Shown: one piece after another, positions 58,498 through 64,000 of the stretch
Numbering within the stretch: the first letter of the stretch is position 1
Layout: each line of letters begins with the position of its first letter
Origin: Ventricola sp036297385
GTDB lineage: Bacteria; Bacillota; Clostridia; Christensenellales; Aristaeellaceae
Direction: 5' to 3'
Length of the DNA stretch: 64,000 nt
NCBI GenBank assembly: GCA_036297385.1
Contig: JAXJLD010000062.1
Span: 33,472-97,471, forward strand
Position numbers and translations under genes: made by a program
Notes under the pieces: generated by a model
Told to the model about the DNA's origin: nothing
The model's input: only the letters and a program-made list of their open reading frames with translations
The model's database searches: none

Positions 58498-58558
58498 GCA
58501 TCATTTTCATATCACCATACTGTTTCTGGCTAAAAAAGCCATCCATGTCCTTCTGTAC

Positions 58559-59551
58559 TCAAGCCGCGTCCGGCAGAGAAATCAACAGCACGCCGCGCCC
58601 AAAGAGCGGAATATGGTTCATCAGGCGAACGTGCTCCTCCAATGTCTCCTCACCCTCTGGCGCAGCCTTCAACGATGCCAGCGCTGCATCTGTCAGCGAC
58701 AGGCGGATGACCGTCGGGGCAATGCGGGCAGACTGATAATCCCGCTTGAACGTCACCTTTTCGTTTTTCTCCGCAAAGGGGTACTGGCGGTACATCTCTT
58801 CGCCCCATCCGAACGGCTCGCCTTCTATTGCACGTGCGATGGAATCCAGCACATACACGGAACCGTCCTGCATGAACGAGCCGACATGGAGCATCACCGT
58901 GAGGTAATGTCCATTTTTGCCAGAGCCCAGCGGCATCCCCGAATCCGTGCTGCCCACGCCCATCCCGGCTAGGCAGAGCGTCACATCGTCCATCCCTCTC
59001 CCATGCAGCGCAGCCGCCAGCTCAACGGCCTCCGTCCAATCCGGCTGAACCGACATCCGCCCGACCAGCAGGCGCGGCCCCTGCGCATTGCCAAGCGCAT
59101 CCAGCACGCTTTGCGCATCCAGATTTTCCTGCGTCACCTGCAAGCTGCCGTCATACTCGCCAATCATCTGCGCCAAGTGCGGATACTGATCCGCCTCCTG
59201 CCTGCGCTGTTCAGGGTCGAGCAGCGCGGGCAGCTTGTCCAGATCAATCCGCGATTTTCCGCGCCTGTGCGCCGGAACGAGCAGCTCCAGCGTTTCCCGG
59301 GCAACACCTACCGCCAGCTCCCGATCCGTCACACCGAATGCGGCGATCATTCCGTTGGCGATAGACACCGGCTGGCAGCCGCGTCCCCGCACCTCTCCCC
59401 GATAATACGGCAGACTGCCGATCGCTTCATCATGCTGGGAGAGGATGTTGAGGCTCTCCACCTGCCGATCCACGCTCTCTGCCGCCAACTCTGCACGGGC
59501 ACATCCAGCCACACAGAGCAGCAGCGCCAGCACCATTCCGATTTTCTTCAA
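58559..59551 (-). CDS. C39-like peptidase-fold lipoprotein of unknown substrate
   Basis: 330 aa. The signal peptide ends in a lipobox VAGC (Cys17), so it is probably a lipoprotein. Papain-like layout: GRGCQPVSIANG with Cys59, GHYLTVMLH near 215 as His, and VYVLDS following with Asp. This resembles C39-like (PF13529) domains rather than a bacteriocin exporter. TTG 59551 has a perfect GGAGG 7 nt upstream, while the ATG at 59569, overlapping the previous stop, has none; I chose TTG. Downstream of the ArAE-type gene in the same transcript. Confidence 0.72.
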   Translation of the reverse strand: MKKIGMVLALLLCVAGCARAELAAESVDRQVESLNILSQHDEAIGSLPYYRGEVRGRGCQPVSIANGMIAAFGVTDRELAVGVARETLELLVPAHRRGKSRIDLDKLPALLDPEQRRQEADQYPHLAQMIGEYDGSLQVTQENLDAQSVLDALGNAQGPRLLVGRMSVQPDWTEAVELAAALHGRGMDDVTLCLAGMGVGSTDSGMPLGSGKNGHYLTVMLHVGSFMQDGSVYVLDSIARAIEGEPFGWGEEMYRQYPFAEKNEKVTFKRDYQSARIAPTVIRLSLTDAALASLKAAPEGEETLEEHVRLMNHIPLFGRGVLLISLPDAA

Positions 59552-59565
59552 TCCATATCCTCCGT

Positions 59566-60147
59566 TCATCGCCGCTTCTGTACCGGATGCTTGAGCGCCG
59601 TGAGATGAAACGCCTCCATCACCTCACGCTTGGCTGCCGCGCAGCGTTCCGGCATGTTCTCCATCCAGCCGCGCGGGAATACATAGCTGACAAACAGCGC
59701 CATCAGCACGCCCACCGCCGTATCCAGAATACGGTTCATCGCATAGTCGATATAGGTCGCCACCGGGGTATTGAACAGCAGGATGCACAGCACCACGCCG
59801 CCCGGCTGCACGCCGCCCGGCCAGAACATCTGGCAGGCGATAATCAGCACAATGGTGCCGATGAACACCAGCGGCACCATCAGCAGGCTGTGGCTGCCGT
59901 CCGGCACAAACACCTGATACAGCCGGAACAGCAAAATGCCCACCACGCCACCGATGATTGTGCCGAAAAGACGGTTGCCGCCATTCTTGCGCGCATCCTC
60001 CAAGTCGCAGCCCATACCAAAGATCACGCCGATACAGGCGAACGCCGGACTTCGGCCAATGAAATAGTAAATCAGCGTGCAGAATGCCACGGTCAGGGCC
60101 GTCTTGACCGTGCGCATACCCACGCCGGGAATTTTCAAGGGTTCCAT
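59566..60147 (-). CDS. aromatic acid exporter (ArAE/FUSC)-type membrane protein
   Basis: 193 aa with about five hydrophobic helices after a short basic start (GMRTVKTALTVAFCTLIYYF). Family-like GxxCD.E..r..g..R..GT.iGG pattern (GCDLEDARKNGG, RLFGTIIGGVVG). ArAE proteins export or affect organic acids or cell-envelope components; the substrate here is unknown. GGAGG lies 10 nt before the ATG. The stop overlaps the following gene region (ATGA at 59566-59569). Confidence 0.82.
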   Translation of the reverse strand: MEPLKIPGVGMRTVKTALTVAFCTLIYYFIGRSPAFACIGVIFGMGCDLEDARKNGGNRLFGTIIGGVVGILLFRLYQVFVPDGSHSLLMVPLVFIGTIVLIIACQMFWPGGVQPGGVVLCILLFNTPVATYIDYAMNRILDTAVGVLMALFVSYVFPRGWMENMPERCAAAKREVMEAFHLTALKHPVQKRR

Positions 60148-60199
60148 GAGAAAAAAGCCTCCAATATCTTATGTATATCATCTTGCCGGGCGTGCGTGC

Positions 60200-62128
60200 T
60201 TACGGCGCTTCCATGCCCAGCTCCTCATAAGCTCTGTCGATGGCCCCATTCCACGCGGAGACAATTTCCGGGCGCTCAGGCGCCTTGCAGGACGCGCAGG
60301 GCTTCAGCTCCGTATAGGGGTAGCGGGAAAGTGCGCTGTAACGAATCGGACTGAGCGGCAGATACCGACTGCGCACGCTCGCACAGTTCTGATCGGCATG
60401 GTACTTTTCGCCCCCGTCCGGATTGTAATACACGCTGGCGGAGGGGTCCATCTCATCGAGCTTGCGCCCATCGTCATCCCAAACGATGAGCTTGATGTTC
60501 TTTTCGCTGCGCAGGTTGCGCCAGATCCATTCGTGATTGTAGCCGTCCTCGTTTTCCTTGCGCTGCACGCGCACGCAGCCGTGGGAGGCGCGCGAACCAA
60601 GCGCACTCTCACAGATGCTGTAATCACCTGTGCCATCCGCGATCACCCTGGCCTTTTCGCCATAGTAGACCGCGGGAACCATGTGCAGCAAATCTCCGCC
60701 GTTGAAACGGATCGCCTGATCGCACCACAGATTGCCCGACCAGAAGCCGCCCGTCGCGCTGACCAGCAGGAACTCGCCGGAGGCCGTCTCGCAGTACGCC
60801 TCGTTCTGCCCCTTGCCGGTTCCGGTCGAGACCAGCAGCTCCGTGACCAGCTTGCCTTCCTTGTACAGGTACAGCCGCTGCGTGCGCTTGTCGATAATCA
60901 TGCCCCACGTTGCGTTGGGCATGACGGTCTTGAGGCGGCCGGGGCGCACCCAGCCCTCCTCCAGCTCGTCATAATCGTTGTACGCCTGAATCTTCGTCCA
61001 GCCGTCCTGCTCCTCCAGCACCTTCACCGCGACCGATTCTCCATAAAAAAAGCCGCGGTGCGCATCCGTGGTCTTTCGCTTGCCATTCGGCGCATCGGAA
61101 AGGTATACTCTTTCCTTCTGATCCACGTTCAGCACCGTGATCTCGGCCATCAGGCGGCTCCATGCCGCCTCTTCGTCATACGGGTCAAACTCGCCAAACC
61201 AGTTTCCCTTGATGGCAGCCTTTGCCGTCTCCAGCATGGCCTCGGCCTCTGCTTCCGCCTTCTCCCGCGCCTTGTTTTCAGCCTCGCGCTCCATCGTCTC
61301 CATCTCCTCGGCGATGTGCGTCAGCGTCTGGCAGTCAGCCACGCCGGTGGCAGGCAGTTCGCGTGCTTTCTGATAGTTCTTGGTGGCAGTCTGCGTACCT
61401 TTGCCAAACTTGCCCGCAGGCTCATCGTTGTAAAAGCCCAGCGCAATCAGGTTCTTCTGAAACGCCACGACCTCCTCGCCCGCGGAGCCCATCTGCAATT
61501 CCGTGCCCACCAGTCCACTCTCGCGCACGCCGTAGCCGCGGATGGACGGATCGTCCAGCCGATAGGTATAGCGGCGCACCTGTGCCGGCGTGGGGCCCAG
61601 CTCCCGGTTGTTGCCCTCGATGGTATGCACCATGTAGGTGCCGTCCGTATCCTGCGTTACAAACTCGACGATGCCCACATGGTCAAGCCTGTTGTACTTA
61701 TACCACTCGATATAGATGAGGTCGCCGCGCTGGGGAATGTACGGCCTGTCCGCCACGGACACGCCGTCTGCCAGATAAAACTGGCCCTCCTCCCCGCGCA
61801 GGCCGCCGTTCACGGTGATATAGCGCCCGCGCTCCTTGAACCATGCCGCACCATCCTCGCAGCTCGTTTGCAGCGGATAGTCCGTCCCCAGCATACTCGT
61901 GCCGTACACCTCGTCCGCGCGCGCCACGCACCAGGAGACAAACTCCGAGCACCACTCGCCATAGGCCTTTCCGCCCCATTCGCCGTACTTGGTGTATCCA
62001 CCCTTGGTTGCCGTATAGCCCAGCTCACTCACGGCAGCGTTGACCAGCATCTCGGCCTGCTCATCTGCCAGCGCACCCGCGCCCAGCAGCAGACAGAAGG
62101 TGAGGAGAAGCGCCACAATGTATTTCAT
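60200..62128 (-). CDS. multidomain cell-wall enzyme: CHAP, PG-binding, L,D-transpeptidase
   Basis: 642 aa, exported (signal peptide KYIVALLLTFCLLLGAGALA). Domain order: CHAP amidase near 35-185 with Cys60 in GEWCSEF and HVGIVEFV; peptidoglycan-binding repeat near 210-275 (GEEVVAFQKNLIALGFY); a charged coiled coil; an SH3-like part; YkuD L,D-transpeptidase near 405-540 with SHGCVRV (His516, Cys518). A C-terminal ~60-residue segment follows with KYHADQNC and CASCKAP, possibly metal-binding. It should both cut and cross-link peptidoglycan. ATG 62128 is chosen; the reading from 62176 adds no sensible residues. Unusual combination of two opposing activities. Confidence 0.88.
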   Translation of the reverse strand: MKYIVALLLTFCLLLGAGALADEQAEMLVNAAVSELGYTATKGGYTKYGEWGGKAYGEWCSEFVSWCVARADEVYGTSMLGTDYPLQTSCEDGAAWFKERGRYITVNGGLRGEEGQFYLADGVSVADRPYIPQRGDLIYIEWYKYNRLDHVGIVEFVTQDTDGTYMVHTIEGNNRELGPTPAQVRRYTYRLDDPSIRGYGVRESGLVGTELQMGSAGEEVVAFQKNLIALGFYNDEPAGKFGKGTQTATKNYQKARELPATGVADCQTLTHIAEEMETMEREAENKAREKAEAEAEAMLETAKAAIKGNWFGEFDPYDEEAAWSRLMAEITVLNVDQKERVYLSDAPNGKRKTTDAHRGFFYGESVAVKVLEEQDGWTKIQAYNDYDELEEGWVRPGRLKTVMPNATWGMIIDKRTQRLYLYKEGKLVTELLVSTGTGKGQNEAYCETASGEFLLVSATGGFWSGNLWCDQAIRFNGGDLLHMVPAVYYGEKARVIADGTGDYSICESALGSRASHGCVRVQRKENEDGYNHEWIWRNLRSEKNIKLIVWDDDGRKLDEMDPSASVYYNPDGGEKYHADQNCASVRSRYLPLSPIRYSALSRYPYTELKPCASCKAPERPEIVSAWNGAIDRAYEELGMEAP

Positions 62129-62236
62129 GTTCTCTATCCTTTCAGGTTCAGGCAAGTTTGGGCAAAGCCCTTTCATCCAAGGCCATGTTCAGCCTTCTGC
62201 CAAAAAGACGAATCGCCGGGCCATTTTCTTCCCGAT

Positions 62237-62950
62237 TCACAGCAAAATCTCCGCTTCCCGCGCCCAGATTTCATCGGAAAAGCCATTCCACGGGCGCACA
62301 TCGCGGGGCGGCAGCGCATCAAAGTGCATCTCCTCTTTCTTCGTGGGATGCACCAGCCCCAGATGCGCACCCCAAAGCGCGATCTGCTCGCCGGGTCTGC
62401 CGCCGCCATAGCGCGCATCCCCCCAGATGGGAAATCCCGAGTGGGAGGTCTGCACGCGGATCTGATGCGAGCGGCCTGTGTACAGCTTCACGCGGATCAG
62501 AGACAGGCTGTTTGCCTCGCCCGCCTTTCGGTATTCGAGCCGCGCATCCTTCGCGCCGAGCGTATCCGGCGCAACCGCGCGCACAGTATTGGTGTGCGCG
62601 TCCTTGAGCAGCCAATCCTCCAGCGTCCTTTCGGAAGGGGCGCTGCCGCGCACCGCCGCGACATATTGACGCGAAAGTGTCTTTTGGCGCACCTGCTCGC
62701 TGAGCCTGTCCGCCGCCTTGCTCGTGCGCGCCAGCACCACAAGGCCGCCCACCGGCCTGTCCAACCGATGCACCAGCCCCAGATAGACCGCGCCGGGCTT
62801 TTGATACTTTTCAGCAATATACCGCTTCATCGTGCTGTGCAGGTCAGGATCGCCGGAGGCATCCGCCTGCGTGGGCATATTGGGCGGCTTGACAACCACC
62901 AGCAGGTGATTGTCCTCATAGACCACGCCTACGCCGTGATAATACTCCAT
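62237..62950 (-). CDS. RluA-family pseudouridine synthase
   Basis: 237 aa without an S4 domain. Catalytic signature VHRLDRPVGG near residues 59-68 (catalytic Asp63), with YTGRSHQIRVQ and HLGLVHP downstream. It modifies rRNA or tRNA; the site is unknown. The ATG at 62950 matches the family start (EYYHGVGVVYEDNHLLVV); the longer frame from 63073 overlaps the previous gene and is not credible. It begins 12 bp after the methyltransferase gene. Confidence 0.92.
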   Translation of the reverse strand: MEYYHGVGVVYEDNHLLVVVKPPNMPTQADASGDPDLHSTMKRYIAEKYQKPGAVYLGLVHRLDRPVGGLVVLARTSKAADRLSEQVRQKTLSRQYVAAVRGSAPSERTLEDWLLKDAHTNTVRAVAPDTLGAKDARLEYRKAGEANSLSLIRVKLYTGRSHQIRVQTSHSGFPIWGDARYGGGRPGEQIALWGAHLGLVHPTKKEEMHFDALPPRDVRPWNGFSDEIWAREAEILL

Positions 62951-62961
62951 GCCCCGCCCCT

Positions 62962-63843
62962 TCAGCGCTTCTGCCAGCGTCCGCTGGTGCCGCAAGGCAG
63001 CACGCCGCCCGCGCTCACCGGCAGGCACAGCTCGTCCGCCTGCACCTCGCCGCCAAAGCGGGAGGTCACGCACATATCCACCATATTGCCCAGCACGCTC
63101 GCCTGAAAGCCCGTCGTATAGCCATTGAGCAGGAAGAACAGCGGATCATCGCACAGCGCCTCGCTCGCCGCCTTCACCAGTCCATACAGCTCATTTTCCA
63201 GCTTCCAGACCTCGCCGCCCGGGCCGCGGCCATAGCTGGGCGGATCCATCAGGATGCCGTCATAGAAACGGCCTCTTCTCGCCTCGCGCTGCACAAACTT
63301 GAGCGCGTCATCGACAATCCAGCGCGTGCTTTCTTCCGGGAGGGCGCAAAGCTCGCGGTTCTCCCGCGCCCACTGCACCATTCCCTTCGCCGCATCGCAA
63401 TGGCACACCTGTGCGCCCGCCGCTGCGCACGCCATGGTCGCGCCGCCGGTATAGGCAAACAGGTTCAGCACCCGCACCTCGCGCCCCTGTGCGCGGCGTT
63501 CCTTGACCAGCGCGTTCATCCAATCCCAGTTAGCCGCCTGCTCCGGGAAAAGACCCGTATGCTTGAAGCCCGTGGGGCGGACATAGAACCGCAGGGCGTC
63601 GCCGTTGCAGCCATAATTCACTTCCCAGCGTTCGGGCAGCCGGTCAAAGAATTCCCAGCTTCCGCCGCCGCGCTCGCTGCGGTGATAATGCGCCTGCGCC
63701 TTGCGCCACAGGGACGGATCGCGCGCCGGCCAGATAGCCTGCGGGTCCGGGCGGCGCAGGTACACCTCGCCCCAGCGTTCCAGCTTTTCGCCGCCGCCAC
63801 AGTCGAGCACCTCATAATCCTGCCACTTATCTGCAATAAACAT
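62962..63843 (-). CDS. class I SAM-dependent methyltransferase (RlmI/RlmK-like)
   Basis: 293 aa. The N-terminal ~100 residues form a beta-rich lobe (FKHTGLFPEQAANWDWM). The SAM fold follows: VLNLFAYTGGATMA near 125, DAAKG near 150, and the catalytic-type DPPSYGRG near 200. It is close to the Methyltrans_SAM group (PF10672) of rRNA methyltransferases, but lacks the PUA domain of RlmI. Probably an rRNA cytosine methyltransferase. Paired with the RluA-type gene, which suggests joint ribosome modification. Confidence 0.88.
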   Translation of the reverse strand: MFIADKWQDYEVLDCGGGEKLERWGEVYLRRPDPQAIWPARDPSLWRKAQAHYHRSERGGGSWEFFDRLPERWEVNYGCNGDALRFYVRPTGFKHTGLFPEQAANWDWMNALVKERRAQGREVRVLNLFAYTGGATMACAAAGAQVCHCDAAKGMVQWARENRELCALPEESTRWIVDDALKFVQREARRGRFYDGILMDPPSYGRGPGGEVWKLENELYGLVKAASEALCDDPLFFLLNGYTTGFQASVLGNMVDMCVTSRFGGEVQADELCLPVSAGGVLPCGTSGRWQKR

Positions 63844-63854
63844 AGTGATCCTCT

Positions 63855-63907
63855 CTCAGGGCTGCCGCCCTGAAACCCGCTTGGGGATTTCATCCCCAAA
63901 CCCCTTC
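63855..63907 (+). repeat. dispersed palindromic repeat, copy 2
   Basis: Palindrome AGGGCTGCCGCCCT (63858-63871), linker GAAACCCGCT, palindrome TGGGGATTTCATCCCCA, then AACCCCTTC and a TTCGCTTCGCGGC tail. Identical over 53 nt to 63948-64000. It starts 12 bp upstream of the methyltransferase start, so it lies in that gene's leader. Confidence 0.85.
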
Positions 63908-63947
63908 TTCGCTTCGCGGCGACAGCACGCCGCCATGCAAAACGTCG

Positions 63948-64000
63948 CTCAGGGCTGCCGCCCTGAAACCCGCTTGGGGATTTCATCCCCAAACCCCTTC
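63948..64000 (+). repeat. dispersed palindromic repeat, copy 3 (cut by window end)
   Basis: Perfect 53-nt match to 63855-63907, 93 bp further on; it continues past the right edge. The array may contain more copies. Confidence 0.85.

Noticed and set aside
60077..63106. 1009-codon plus-strand frame
   Set aside because: Spans antisense of three well-recognised genes; residue use is His/Arg/Leu rich as in other GC shadows.

Overview
The window is bacterial and comes from a spore-forming, high-GC member of the Clostridia (Bacillota); I cannot place it to family. Evidence for this is a SpoIIE-type sporulation phosphatase, a SPOCS (DUF3794) spore-coat-type protein, a collagen-like spore-surface-type protein with a sigma-K-like promoter, class III fructose bisphosphatase, and the Firmicute order spoIIE / tilS-hpt-ftsH. 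Strong Shine-Dalgarno (SD) sites of the AGGAGG type precede most genes.

Region 1, 1-32746 (high GC). A minus-strand cluster (1-3684) carries a glycosyltransferase, DacF-type carboxypeptidase, RluB and a zinc-ribbon protein. A collagen-like gene (+) and a GH3 glycosidase (-) with its divergent AraC regulator follow. A long minus-strand run from 23465 to 8507 mixes housekeeping and conserved unknown genes: membrane protein, PHP phosphoesterase, VanW, RidA, Fbp, HAD, ACT/UPF0210 pair, PepF, two small unknowns, a HAD-thymidylate kinase fusion, MnmA and DUF5662. The tilS-hpt-ftsH unit, spoIIE and rmuC complete the region. A 440-bp gene-free stretch at 27757-28195 holds dispersed palindromic repeats.

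Region 2, 32911-50586 (clearly lower GC): a defence-type island next to tRNA-Pro(GGG). About 17.3 kb (33222-50504) is enclosed by a pair of roughly 50-bp near-identical inverted repeats, with TGCACCC motifs at both ends, yet I see no integrase or transposase. The cargo is (a) a LlaJI-like restriction-modification system with a small HTH protein, two C5 methyltransferases, a McrB-like AAA+ protein and a LlaJI-family nuclease; (b) on the other strand, a tightly overlapping three-gene operon resembling ABC three-component (ABC-3C) conflict systems, plus an XRE regulator; (c) a set of small accessory proteins (sigma-region-4-like, XRE, AbrB-DUF2442, metallophosphoesterase, zinc-ribbon and several unrecognised), including a 27-bp direct repeat flanking one gene; and (d) an overlapping DUF3800-like / HEPN-like pair with its own promoter. 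Modules b and d are the best candidates for little-described systems.

Region 3, 50587-64000 (high GC again). A THF (folate) riboswitch precedes a FolT-type ECF transporter subunit. A convergent mgtE follows, with a promoter more than 300 nt upstream and a long unidentified leader. Next are tRNA-Ser(GCU) and tRNA-Ser(UGA), a SPOCS protein, divergent GNAT and maltose-acetyltransferase-type genes, an RsmB/NOP rRNA methyltransferase, a C39-like lipoprotein, an ArAE-type membrane protein, a CHAP/L,D-transpeptidase cell-wall enzyme, an RluA pseudouridine synthase and a SAM methyltransferase. The window ends in two copies of the palindromic repeat also found at 27.9 kb.

All calls rest on reading the sequence and recalled family knowledge; no database search was run.
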